From contig CAYFFR010000027.1 of NCBI GenBank assembly GCA_964342675.1, forward strand, positions 1-19,608: a stretch of 19,608 bases of DNA, given 5' to 3'. The stretch's first letter is position 1. Each line of letters opens with the position of its first letter. Positions 6,124-13,918 of the stretch are shown in pieces. Source of the stretch: MED-G82 sp964342675 (lineage in GTDB: Bacteria; Pseudomonadota; Gammaproteobacteria; Magnimaribacterales; D2472). Made by a program: the position numbers and the translations under genes. The notes under the pieces were generated by a model. The model searched no databases and was not told where the DNA came from. It was given only the letters and a program-made list of their open reading frames with translations.

Positions 6124-7305
6124 CTAATGCTCTAGGGCTCTTACAGAAATAATGTTATCCGTGTTACTAAGTTTTGATAATAGAGACTCTGAAATAGGTT
6201 TATTTAAATCTATAAGGTTGATCGCTAAATCCTCTCTGCTTTTATTAGACATATCCTCTATATTGAATTTTTCTTCAGCAATTTGATCAGCAATTTTGCT
6301 GATCATGCCTGGCTCATTCTTATTTATTACAATTAAGCGGTGACCTGTAGACCTATCAAGAATAATACTAGGAAAATTAACTGAATTAATGATATTGCCA
6401 TTTAAAAGATAATCCTTAATCTGGTTTGCAGCCATAACTGCACAATTTATTTTAGCTTCTTTAGTTGAAGCACCAAGATGAGGTAATAAAATTACATCAT
6501 TAGAGTTCTGAGCTCTGTTAATTAATGCTTGGGTGGGAAAGTCAGTAACATATTTTTTTAAAAGGCCTTCTTCCAGAGCTTTTATCAAGGCATCATTATC
6601 AACAATACCTCCTCTAGATAGATTAATTAGCTTTGAATCTTCTTTGAAATATTTAAATTCAGATGTGCTGAATAATCCCTGCGTTTCTTCACTAAGAGGA
6701 ACATGTAAGCTGATATAGTCTGATTTCTTAATTAATGTTTTAAGATCTGGTGCCTTTTCTACATCACCTGGCAATCTCCATGCTGAATCAATAGATATAT
6801 AAGGATCATAACCGACTAGATTCATACCTAGACTCTTTGCTGCATAGGCAACCAGAGAACCAATTGAACCAAGCCCAACAATACCTAAAGTTTTTCCAAA
6901 AATTTCATTGCCAATAAATTGTTTCTTTTCTGATTCAAGTACATTATTTAGATCATCATCTGAGCTTGTCTCTTGCAGAGACGATGAAAAAGTGGAGCCT
7001 TCAACAACCCCTCTAGATGATAAAAGTAAGCCACAAATAACTAGTTCTTTTACTGCATTAGCATTAGCGCCTGGTGTGTTAAAAACAACAATCCCTTTTT
7101 CTGATGCATCATTCACTGGAATGTGGTCGAACCCTGCACCTGCCCTACCAATGCACTTCAATTTATCTCCAAAATCTTTAGAGGATATTTTATGACTTCT
7201 CAATAAAAGCGCATCATAATCTGTGTCTTGATTATTAAAACCCGCATTATCAAGAACTGAGATTCCTTCAGGAGCTATAGAGCTAAAATTTTTATAAGTA
7301 AACAT
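6124..7305 (-). CDS. serA: D-3-phosphoglycerate dehydrogenase, short ACT-domain form
   Basis: The enzyme oxidises 3-phosphoglycerate to 3-phosphohydroxypyruvate with NAD, the first step of serine synthesis. From the ATG at 7305 it has 393 residues. The substrate-domain halves include GRAGAGFDHIP (53-63) and FNTPGANANAVKELVI (75-90). The NAD fold carries GLGSIG (144-149). An ACT regulatory domain spans about 320-393 (HRLIVINKNEPGMISKIAD). Catalytic Arg231 (LSRGGIV) and His276 (LPHLGAST) are present, but the acid between them aligns with Gln259 (DFPTQ), which is unusual. An open frame extends to 7434 and would add 43 residues unlike the family. The 7305 start matches the family, and a TATAAA box on minus at 7332-7327 would place transcription about 15 bases before it. 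serA is the best match, but another 2-hydroxyacid substrate cannot be excluded. Confidence 0.82.
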   Translation of the reverse strand: MFTYKNFSSIAPEGISVLDNAGFNNQDTDYDALLLRSHKISSKDFGDKLKCIGRAGAGFDHIPVNDASEKGIVVFNTPGANANAVKELVICGLLLSSRGVVEGSTFSSSLQETSSDDDLNNVLESEKKQFIGNEIFGKTLGIVGLGSIGSLVAYAAKSLGMNLVGYDPYISIDSAWRLPGDVEKAPDLKTLIKKSDYISLHVPLSEETQGLFSTSEFKYFKEDSKLINLSRGGIVDNDALIKALEEGLLKKYVTDFPTQALINRAQNSNDVILLPHLGASTKEAKINCAVMAANQIKDYLLNGNIINSVNFPSIILDRSTGHRLIVINKNEPGMISKIADQIAEEKFNIEDMSNKSREDLAINLIDLNKPISESLLSKLSNTDNIISVRALEH

Positions 7306-7421
7306 TTTTAGGAGACGATCATATATTTTATAGAACACAAAATCATTAACTATTTCTTTTTTTTTAATATTTTTTATGTATGCAAAAACAAAAGCGCTGA
7401 GCGTCATTTTTAATATCAGAG

Positions 7422-7461
7422 AAGAAAACCCCAACCTGAACTTTACCGATTCATCAGGGGG
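7422..7461 (-). terminator. Candidate intrinsic terminator after glpK
   Basis: On the minus strand, CCTGA (7458-7454) can pair with TCAGG (7439-7435) across a 14-base loop. The stem extends by three C:G pairs beyond a two-base bulge and is followed by TTTTCTTC. It lies about 25 bases after the glpK stop. The loop is large and the T run is interrupted, so the case is moderate. A leader structure of serA is the alternative. Confidence 0.4.
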
Positions 7462-7485
7462 CTCTAAAAGAACGAGAGGATAGTT

Positions 7486-8937
7486 TTAATAGTTTTTATT
7501 CAGTAGGTCTGTAAGATTTTTCCATTGGTCATATTCTTCTTGATTAAGCGCTAATTTTGGTGAAAATATCATGGCTTGATCTTTAATTTGTGTTAATGAC
7601 TCAATGTCTTGCTTAATACCAGCCCCTAATAAAGCAATGCTAGCTGCACCTACCGCTGTAGATTCCTTATTATCCGGCAAAATAATAGTTAAACTAAGAA
7701 TGTCTGCGAGCATTTGACAAAATTTTGTATTTGCAGTCATTCCCCCATCAATAGACAATGCATTAATAGTAAATCCCTCTTTTTTAAGTATCTCTAAAAT
7801 CTGAAGTAACTGATAAGCTATTGATTTAAATGCTGCGGTTATCAAATCATTATTGGTTGTGTTTTGAGAAATGCCATAAAAAGATGCCTTAATTCTTGGA
7901 TTCCAGTACGGCACACCTAAGCCATTAAATGCTGGAATGAATAATACATTATTAGAGTCCCATTGCTTATTGATGTGTCTCTCACTTTCAGAAGCATCAT
8001 TAAACAATTTAAGCCCATCACGCAACCATTTAATAATTGTTCCAGCTGAAAAAATACTCCCTTCTAAAGCATAATTTAATTCATTGTTAATTTGAAAACC
8101 AATTGTAGATAACAGCTTATCTGATGAATAAATGATCTCCTTGCCTGTATTAACCATTAGAAAACAACCTGTTCCAAATGTTGCTTTCATAGACTCTTTT
8201 TCAAAACATTGTTGTCCTACTAAAGCTCCTTGCTGATCTCCTATCATTCCATATATGGGTATATTACGATCTGACGTATAACCAAATAATGATGTGCTTT
8301 CTTGAACCTCTGGAAGAATAGATCTTGGAATTGAGAATAGCTTAAGCAAATCTTCATCCCAGGATAAATTATTAATATTAAACAGCATACTTCTTGAGGC
8401 ATTAGTGACATCAGTCAAATGAGAGCCTCCAGTAATTTGCCATAATACATATGTATCTATTGTCCCAAAAAGAATATCGCCTTTTTCAGCTCTTGTTCTA
8501 ACACCACTAACATTGTCTAGGATCCAAGCGATCTTGGTAGCGGAGAAGTAAGGGTCTATTAGCAGGCCTGTTTTTTCTTGAATAGTTCTTTCATGACCCT
8601 CTTCACTCAACTGCCTGCACTTATCAATAGTTCTTCTGTCTTGCCAAACAATAATTGGATAAACTGGTTCTCCGGAAGACTTATCCCACAATACAGTTGA
8701 TTCTCTCTGATTCGTTATGCCAATAGATTTAATTTTGTTGCCATATTTATCCACAAGAGGTTTTAGAGTTTGATTAATAGAATCCATTAAAGTTTTTGGA
8801 TCAATTTCAACCCAGCCATCATTTGGGAACTCCAAATCATATTCGATTTGTATTGAGTCTATAGTATTGAGATTAAAATCAAATAATACAGACCTTGTAG
8901 ATGTTGTTCCTTGATCAACAGCAATTACATATGACAT
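7486..8937 (-). CDS. glpK: Glycerol kinase
   Basis: This 483-residue FGGY-family kinase makes glycerol 3-phosphate from glycerol and ATP in the cytoplasm. The phosphate-binding start VDQGTTSTRSVLFD is at 7-20. Glycerol-contact residues lie in NQRES (76-80), VWQDRR (97-102) and near Tyr130. The catalytic Asp234 is in GMIGDQQGAL (230-239), and the nucleotide-side signatures are GTGCF (255-259), FNGLGVPYWNPR (337-348) and SIDGGM (395-400). It is slightly shorter than E. coli GlpK (502). Part of the difference is the loop before GDQQ: the glycine-rich fructose-1,6-bisphosphate site of the enteric enzyme is replaced by a short segment (GYTSDRNIP, 219-227), so that feedback is probably missing. No glpF or glpD lies beside it. 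It is divergent from nrdA across a 262-base control region and has no clear Shine-Dalgarno sequence. Confidence 0.95.
   Translation of the reverse strand: MSYVIAVDQGTTSTRSVLFDFNLNTIDSIQIEYDLEFPNDGWVEIDPKTLMDSINQTLKPLVDKYGNKIKSIGITNQRESTVLWDKSSGEPVYPIIVWQDRRTIDKCRQLSEEGHERTIQEKTGLLIDPYFSATKIAWILDNVSGVRTRAEKGDILFGTIDTYVLWQITGGSHLTDVTNASRSMLFNINNLSWDEDLLKLFSIPRSILPEVQESTSLFGYTSDRNIPIYGMIGDQQGALVGQQCFEKESMKATFGTGCFLMVNTGKEIIYSSDKLLSTIGFQINNELNYALEGSIFSAGTIIKWLRDGLKLFNDASESERHINKQWDSNNVLFIPAFNGLGVPYWNPRIKASFYGISQNTTNNDLITAAFKSIAYQLLQILEILKKEGFTINALSIDGGMTANTKFCQMLADILSLTIILPDNKESTAVGAASIALLGAGIKQDIESLTQIKDQAMIFSPKLALNQEEYDQWKNLTDLLNKNY
8747..8755 (+). promoter_or_regulatory. DnaA-box sequence inside glpK
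   Basis: A perfect TTATCCACA lies within glpK, where the minus strand encodes Leu-Val-Asp-Lys. It may be chance, but it is one of four such sites between 8747 and 9161 (three perfect, one with a mismatch). Confidence 0.3.
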
Positions 8938-8957
8938 AACTTTGCTTTTTTACTATT

Positions 8958-8966
8958 TTATCCACA
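8958..8966 (+). promoter_or_regulatory. DnaA box between glpK and nrdA
   Basis: A perfect TTATCCACA lies 21 bases upstream of the glpK start and about 100 bases upstream of the nrdA promoter. DnaA boxes are a known feature of nrdAB control in E. coli. The role here is inferred. Confidence 0.5.
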
Positions 8967-9006
8967 TTTTATCAACCAATCATCAACAAGAGAAAAACAT
9001 CATAAA

Positions 9007-9020
9007 TACAGCATATTGTT
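9007..9020. promoter_or_regulatory. NrdR box 1 (degenerate)
   Basis: TACAGCATATTGTT matches the downstream palindromic box at 10 of 14 positions and is offset from it by exactly 31 bases. NrdR sites normally come as such pairs on one helix face. The repressor links dATP/ATP level to ribonucleotide reductase expression. Confidence 0.6.
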
Positions 9021-9037
9021 ATTTAAATGAAAGATTT

Positions 9038-9051
9038 CACAATATATTGTG
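9038..9051. promoter_or_regulatory. NrdR box 2 (perfect palindrome)
   Basis: CACAATATATTGTG is a perfect 14-base palindrome of the NrdR-box type. It ends 9 bases before the -35 element of the predicted nrdA promoter. Together with the weaker copy 31 bases upstream it forms the tandem arrangement expected for NrdR repression. The nrdR gene itself is not in the window. Confidence 0.75.
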
Positions 9052-9060
9052 TTTTTTTGC

Positions 9061-9089
9061 TTGATTCTTTATCCACAATAAAGTTTAAT
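9061..9089 (+). promoter_or_regulatory. Predicted sigma-70-type promoter of nrdAB
   Basis: TTGATT (9061-9066) and TTTAAT (9084-9089) are separated by exactly 17 bases, close to the TTGACA/TATAAT consensus. Transcription would start near 9096, leaving a leader of roughly 100 bases before nrdA. A DnaA box lies within the spacer. Confidence 0.6.
9069..9077 (+). promoter_or_regulatory. DnaA box within the nrdA promoter spacer
   Basis: A perfect TTATCCACA sits between the -35 and -10 elements, so bound DnaA would compete directly with RNA polymerase. A related minus-strand site with one mismatch (TTATCCACT) lies downstream at 9153-9161 in the leader. Confidence 0.55.
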
Positions 9090-9152
9090 CGTCTGTAGGA
9101 AGAAAAATAATAAATTTACCTCTTCCTCACCCCAGATAAGAAAAATCCATTT

Positions 9153-9161
9153 AGTGGATAA
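9153..9161 (-). promoter_or_regulatory. Near-consensus DnaA box in the nrdA leader
   Basis: AGTGGATAA on plus reads TTATCCACT on minus, one mismatch from the DnaA consensus. It lies about 40 bases before the nrdA start codon. Confidence 0.35.
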
Positions 9162-9199
9162 AGAGTGGAAAAAGAAAAAATATAGGGAAGAGAAATAAT

Positions 9200-12064
9200 A
9201 TGGCATTACAAGAGGTTGAAAAAACAAAGCAAGAGAAACCGGTCATTGCAGATGAAATAGATATGACTGCTCCAGGTAAATTAAGAGTTATTAAGAGAAA
9301 TGGGAAGGTTGTTCCGTTTGAACTAGACAAAATAAAAGTAGCAGTAACAAAAGCATTCTTAGCAAATGAATCAGGTAATGCAGCCGCAAGTGAGCGCATT
9401 CATCTAAAGGTTGAAGATATCACAAAAGATATTATGGATGTCTTTGACAGACGTATGCCATCGGGTGGAACAATTCATATTGAAGAAATACAAGATCAAG
9501 TTGAATTGCAACTAATGAGAAATGAAGAGTATCCTGTTGCAAAAAAATACATACTTTACAGAGAAGAACGCTCACAAGAAAGATCAAAAGACCCAGAAGC
9601 TCAGCCGAAAAGTATTGAAACTCCCACAATACAAGTAACAAAAAAAGATGGGACACAAACCCCATTAGATATTAATAGGCTTTCTTCAGTTGTGTCTCAT
9701 GCATGCGAAGGACTTGATGATGTAAATCCAGAAGAGGTGTTAAATGAAGCTTTAAAAAACTTATACGACGGAGTTTCAGTTAGTGATATGAGATCTTCTC
9801 TAATTATGTCAGCTAGAACAAAAGTTGAATTAGAGCCAAATTATACATACGTAACGGCAAGGATTTTGCTAGATGAATTACGATCTGAAGCCTTATCTTT
9901 TTTAGGTATTGCAGAAGAAAGCACTCAACCTGAAATGGAAAGTTATTACCCAATCACATTGAAGGCATTTATCGATAAGGGAATAGAGCTGGAAATGATT
10001 GACCCCAAACTCAAAGAGTATGATCTAGATGTATTGGGCAAGGCCATAGATGCAAATAGAGATTATCAGTTTACTTATCTAGGTTTACAAACCCTTTACG
10101 ATAGATACTTTATACATTCAAATGATGTTAGATATGAGCTTCCTCAAATATTTTTCATGAGAGTGGCAATGGGTCTGGCGAGCCAAGAAAAAGACAAGGA
10201 AACAAGAGCAATCGAATTTTATAAATTGCTTTCTAGCTTTGACTATATGAGCTCTACACCAACTTTATTTAATTCAGGAACATTGAGACCGCAACTGTCA
10301 TCATGCTATCTAACAACAGTACCAGACGATCTAGATGGGATTTTCTCAGCCATGAAGGACAATGCCTTGCTCTCTAAATGGGCTGGCGGTTTAGGTAATG
10401 ATTGGTCTCCAGTAAGGGCTCTAGGTTCGTATATAAAAGGTACGAATGGAAAGAGTCAAGGAGTGGTCCCATTTTTAAAAGTAGCTAACGATACTGCTGT
10501 AGCAGTAAACCAGGGAGGCAAAAGAAAAGGTGCAATGTGCGCTTACCTTGAAACTTGGCACCTTGATATAGAAGAATTTTTAGAGCTTAGAAAAAATACA
10601 GGTGATGACAGAAGGAGAACTCATGACATGAATACAGCAAATTGGGTCCCTGATTTGTTTATGAAGAGGGTTGAACAAAATAAAGAGTGGACACTTTTTT
10701 CACCTGGTGAAACACCAGATCTACATGACCTTACAGGTTTAGAGTTTGAAAAAAAATATACTGAATATGAGGCGTTAGCTGAGTCAGGCAAGATGCAACA
10801 GCATAAAAAAGTTCAAGCTACAGATCTGTGGAGAAAAATGCTAACAATGTTATTTGAAACAGGCCATCCTTGGATAACATTTAAAGATTCATGCAATCTT
10901 AGATCACCACAACAACATACTGGTGTTATCCATTCATCAAATCTCTGCACAGAGATCACTTTAAATACAAGCATTGAAGAAATAGCAGTGTGTAATCTAG
11001 GCTCTGTTAACCTAGCTAATCATATGGTTAACGGGCAATTAGATGAGAAAAAAGTTAAAAATACAGTCACGACAGCCCTGAGGATGCTAGATAACGTAAT
11101 AGATATTAACTACTACTCTGTTCAAACAGCTGAGAATTCCAACCTAAAACATAGACCAGTTGGTTTAGGTCTGATGGGCTTTCAAGATGCTTTATATCTC
11201 CAAAATATCCCTTATTGCTCAGAAGCCGCAGTTGAATTTGCTGATAGAAGTATGGAAATGATTAGTTACTATGCAATTATGGCCTCAACAATGTTAGCTA
11301 AAGAAAGAGGTTCGTATGAGACATTTGATGGATCACTTTGGAGCCAAGGAATTCTACCAAAAGACTCGATTGAAATTCTAGAGAAAAATAGAGGCTCAGA
11401 ATTCATTGAAGTAGATAAGAGCCAAGTCCTTGATTGGGATAAATTAAGAAAAACGGTTATTAAGGATGGGATGAGAAATTCTAACGTTATGGCCATTGCA
11501 CCTACTGCAACAATTTCTAATATAACAGGAGTAACCCAGTCAATTGAACCGACTTATCAAAACCTATATGTAAAATCTAACTTATCTGGTGAATTTACCA
11601 TCGTCAATCCACATCTTGTAACAAAATTAAAAGAGCAACAGTTATGGGATGATGTGATGATTAATGATTTGAAATTTTTTGAGGGTAGTCTCTCGCAAAT
11701 TTCTCGTATCCCTGATGATATTAAAATTTTATTCTCAACGGCATTTGAAGTAGAGCCAAAATATATAGTCGAAGCAGCCAGTAGACGTCAGAAATGGATT
11801 GATCAAGCTCAATCACTTAATTTGTATATTTCAAATGCTGATGGAAAAAAATTAGATGTTACCTACAGAATGGCATGGTTACGTGGTCTAAAAACAACCT
11901 ATTATCTGCGTTCAATGGGTGCAACAGCAACTGAAAAATCCACTGTTAGTGATAGCACATTAAATGCTGTGAGCTCTAGTAATGAAACAAATGAACTTGG
12001 AACACCTGCCCCGGTACCGAGTGCCTGCTCTCTGGATGATCCAGAATGTGAGGCATGTCAGTAA
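9200..12064 (+). CDS. nrdA: Class Ia ribonucleotide reductase, large (alpha) subunit with two ATP cones
   Basis: The 954-residue subunit reduces ribonucleoside diphosphates to deoxy forms for DNA synthesis, using a radical delivered by NrdB. Two ATP-cone domains precede the core (about 27-120 and 143-235), as in Pseudomonas aeruginosa NrdA; E. coli has one cone and 761 residues. These cones set overall activity through ATP/dATP. The redox pair is Cys369 (SSCYLTT) and Cys598 (VCNLGS). Cys583 in NLCTEI is the thiyl-radical residue, with Glu585. Tyr901/Tyr902 (KTTYYLR) form the radical relay. The tail has Cys943, Cys950 and Cys953 for re-reduction by thioredoxin or glutaredoxin. AGGGAAG upstream serves as ribosome site. 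nrdB starts 15 bases after the stop, and expression is probably set by NrdR and perhaps DnaA. Confidence 0.97.
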   Translation: MALQEVEKTKQEKPVIADEIDMTAPGKLRVIKRNGKVVPFELDKIKVAVTKAFLANESGNAAASERIHLKVEDITKDIMDVFDRRMPSGGTIHIEEIQDQVELQLMRNEEYPVAKKYILYREERSQERSKDPEAQPKSIETPTIQVTKKDGTQTPLDINRLSSVVSHACEGLDDVNPEEVLNEALKNLYDGVSVSDMRSSLIMSARTKVELEPNYTYVTARILLDELRSEALSFLGIAEESTQPEMESYYPITLKAFIDKGIELEMIDPKLKEYDLDVLGKAIDANRDYQFTYLGLQTLYDRYFIHSNDVRYELPQIFFMRVAMGLASQEKDKETRAIEFYKLLSSFDYMSSTPTLFNSGTLRPQLSSCYLTTVPDDLDGIFSAMKDNALLSKWAGGLGNDWSPVRALGSYIKGTNGKSQGVVPFLKVANDTAVAVNQGGKRKGAMCAYLETWHLDIEEFLELRKNTGDDRRRTHDMNTANWVPDLFMKRVEQNKEWTLFSPGETPDLHDLTGLEFEKKYTEYEALAESGKMQQHKKVQATDLWRKMLTMLFETGHPWITFKDSCNLRSPQQHTGVIHSSNLCTEITLNTSIEEIAVCNLGSVNLANHMVNGQLDEKKVKNTVTTALRMLDNVIDINYYSVQTAENSNLKHRPVGLGLMGFQDALYLQNIPYCSEAAVEFADRSMEMISYYAIMASTMLAKERGSYETFDGSLWSQGILPKDSIEILEKNRGSEFIEVDKSQVLDWDKLRKTVIKDGMRNSNVMAIAPTATISNITGVTQSIEPTYQNLYVKSNLSGEFTIVNPHLVTKLKEQQLWDDVMINDLKFFEGSLSQISRIPDDIKILFSTAFEVEPKYIVEAASRRQKWIDQAQSLNLYISNADGKKLDVTYRMAWLRGLKTTYYLRSMGATATEKSTVSDSTLNAVSSSNETNELGTPAPVPSACSLDDPECEACQ

Positions 12065-12079
12065 TACAAGGAGGAATAA

Positions 12080-13303
12080 ATGTTAAATTGGGATGAATAC
12101 AATAAAGACGAGACTAAACTAGCTCAACAGGAAGCTGTTCCAAGCAAATCTGCTGCTCCAGCTCAAGAAATAGAGACGAACGATGTTCCAAATACATCTC
12201 AGGGAGGCCACAGAGCAAAGAATGCCCAAGAATCATTAGATAAGCTTGATACACACGAAGGCATAGAGGAGCTAGAAACTTTAGGAGGCAGGGTGGAGGT
12301 TGATCAAAAAGCTATGATTAACTGTAAGGCTGATTTAAATCAATTAGTGCCCTTTAAATATGATTGGGCATGGCAAAAATATCTTGATGGTAGTGCTAAT
12401 CATTGGATGCCACAAGAAATTAATATGACCGCTGATGTTGCATTATGGAAATCTGAAGATGGATTAACTGAAGATGAAAGAATCATTGTAAAAAGAAGTC
12501 TTGGGTTTTTCTCTACAGCTGATTCTTTAGTGGCTAATAATCTAGTATTGGCCATATATAGATTGATTACTAATCCTGAATGTCGACAGTACATTTTAAG
12601 ACAAAGCCTTGAAGAAGCTATCCATACCCATGCCTATCAATACTGTATCGAATCTTTAGCAATGGATGAAGGTGAAATATTTAATATGTACCGTGAAATA
12701 CCATGTGTTGCTAAAAAAGCTTCATGGGCTCTTAAATACACAAAAGAATTATCAGACCCTAATTTCAAAACAGGTGATTTAGAGTCTGACAAGCAATTAT
12801 TAAGAAATTTGATTGCTTTTTACTGTGTGCTTGAAGGTGTTTTCTTTTATTGCGGCTTTACTCAAATATTATCAATGGGACGAAGAAATAAAATGACTGG
12901 AACAGCTGAACAATTCCAATACATCCTAAGAGACGAATCAATGCACGTGAATTTTGGTATTGATGTAATTAATCAAATTAAGATAGAAAATCCTCAGTTA
13001 TGGGATGATCAAATGAAAGAGGAAGCAGCTCAAATGATTTTAGAAGGTACTCAGCTAGAAATAGACTATGCAAGAGATACCATGCCAAGAGGAGTGCTAG
13101 GAATGAACGCCCCGATGATGGAAGAGTATCTCCGGTTTATTGCTAACAGAAGGCTTACTCAAATAGGTTTAACAGAAGAGTTTCCTGGCGCCACAAATCC
13201 TTTTCCTTGGATGTCAGAAATCATTGATCTTAGAAAAGAGAAAAATTTCTTTGAAACGCGTGTTACTGAGTATCAAACCGGTGGCGCTCTATCTTGGGAT
13301 TAA
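12080..13303 (+). CDS. nrdB: Class Ia ribonucleotide reductase, small (beta) subunit
   Basis: This 407-residue, ferritin-like protein builds the di-iron/tyrosyl radical cofactor and passes the radical to NrdA. Probable ligands are Asp148 (STADSL), Glu179 and His182 (LEEAIH), Glu252 (LEGVFF), Glu286 and His289 (RDESMH). The radical tyrosine is Tyr186, four residues after His182 as in E. coli (His118/Tyr122). An extra N-terminal stretch of about 70 residues, rich in Gln, Glu and Ala, looks disordered. The C-terminal tail that docks on NrdA is intact and acidic-aromatic (GGALSWD). AAGGAGG at 12068-12074, five bases before the ATG, is the strongest ribosome-binding site I saw in the window. It is co-transcribed with nrdA and probably with the GST gene three bases downstream. 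Confidence 0.97.
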   Translation: MLNWDEYNKDETKLAQQEAVPSKSAAPAQEIETNDVPNTSQGGHRAKNAQESLDKLDTHEGIEELETLGGRVEVDQKAMINCKADLNQLVPFKYDWAWQKYLDGSANHWMPQEINMTADVALWKSEDGLTEDERIIVKRSLGFFSTADSLVANNLVLAIYRLITNPECRQYILRQSLEEAIHTHAYQYCIESLAMDEGEIFNMYREIPCVAKKASWALKYTKELSDPNFKTGDLESDKQLLRNLIAFYCVLEGVFFYCGFTQILSMGRRNKMTGTAEQFQYILRDESMHVNFGIDVINQIKIENPQLWDDQMKEEAAQMILEGTQLEIDYARDTMPRGVLGMNAPMMEEYLRFIANRRLTQIGLTEEFPGATNPFPWMSEIIDLRKEKNFFETRVTEYQTGGALSWD

Positions 13304-13306
13304 GTC

Positions 13307-13918
13307 TTGAAGATATACACCAGTGAAATGGGCAATAGCCCAAGAAAAGTTAGGATGTTTTTGGCTGAAAAACAAATAGATGGTATTGAGCCCATCAATC
13401 TAAATTTAATGGAAGGAGAACACAAAACTCCTGAATATAAAGCTAAAGTACCTAATGCAAAAGTGCCTGCTTTAGAATTAGATGATCAGACTATTATTAG
13501 TGAAACAACCGCTATTTGTAGATACCTAGAGCAACTCCACCCAGAACCAAACCTATTTGGTGAAAATCCACTAGAAATTGCAGCTATTGAGATGTGGCAA
13601 AGCCGAGTCGTATTTGAGGTCATGTTGCCTCTAGCTATGGCTTTTCGACATACACATCCTGCTATGGCTAGCTTAGAGAAACAAAATCCTGCCTATGGTG
13701 AGTTACAGCGTGAGGTAGGAGTTAAATCTATAGCATATTATGATTCTGTGCTATCTAGCTCTGAATATGTTGCTGGAGAAAGATTTACTTTTGCGGATAT
13801 CCAACTTATCAGCACAACTGATTTCTTTTTAAATCTTAATAAGATTGAATTAGAAGACTTTAGCAATCTTCATAGGTATACAAAACTAATCATGCAAAGA
13901 CCAAGTTTTTCTGCCTAA
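13307..13918 (+). CDS. Glutathione S-transferase family protein
   Basis: The 203-residue protein has the two-domain GST layout. A thioredoxin-like N-terminal domain (about 1-80) begins KIYTSEMGNSPRKVRMFLAEK, with the cis-proline segment AKVPAL at 51-56 and the glutathione-contact SETTAI at 65-70. An all-helical C-terminal domain follows, with ERFTFADIQL near 160. The catalytic residue is probably Ser11 or another N-terminal residue. The frame opens with TTG only three bases after the nrdB stop and has no Shine-Dalgarno sequence, which suggests translational coupling. Beginning at the TTG gives the normal GST N-terminus, so this start is well supported. Co-transcription with nrdAB suggests a link to glutathione-dependent reduction, but this is speculative. 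It overlaps the end of the convergent SDR gene by 4 bases. Confidence 0.85.
   Translation: MKIYTSEMGNSPRKVRMFLAEKQIDGIEPINLNLMEGEHKTPEYKAKVPNAKVPALELDDQTIISETTAICRYLEQLHPEPNLFGENPLEIAAIEMWQSRVVFEVMLPLAMAFRHTHPAMASLEKQNPAYGELQREVGVKSIAYYDSVLSSSEYVAGERFTFADIQLISTTDFFLNLNKIELEDFSNLHRYTKLIMQRPSFSA

Noticed and set aside
7391..7404. GCGCTGAGCG near-palindrome upstream of serA
   Set aside because: The loop would be a single base, so no stable hairpin can form, and there is no T run.
7306..7434. Forty-three-residue N-terminal extension of serA with a hydrophobic start that could look like a signal peptide
   Set aside because: The enzyme family is cytoplasmic and begins at the ATG at 7305; a -10-like box lies inside the extension, so it is most likely untranslated.
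7422..7470. Riboswitch controlling serA
   Set aside because: A hairpin exists, but I could not fit it to any riboswitch class I know, and a glpK terminator explains it more simply.
9151..9399. Minus-strand open frames over nrdA and nrdB (also 9432-9665, 11269-11496 and 12400-12594)
   Set aside because: Hydrophobic-looking products are by-products of lysine- and glutamate-rich coding on the plus strand; no start signals or motifs.
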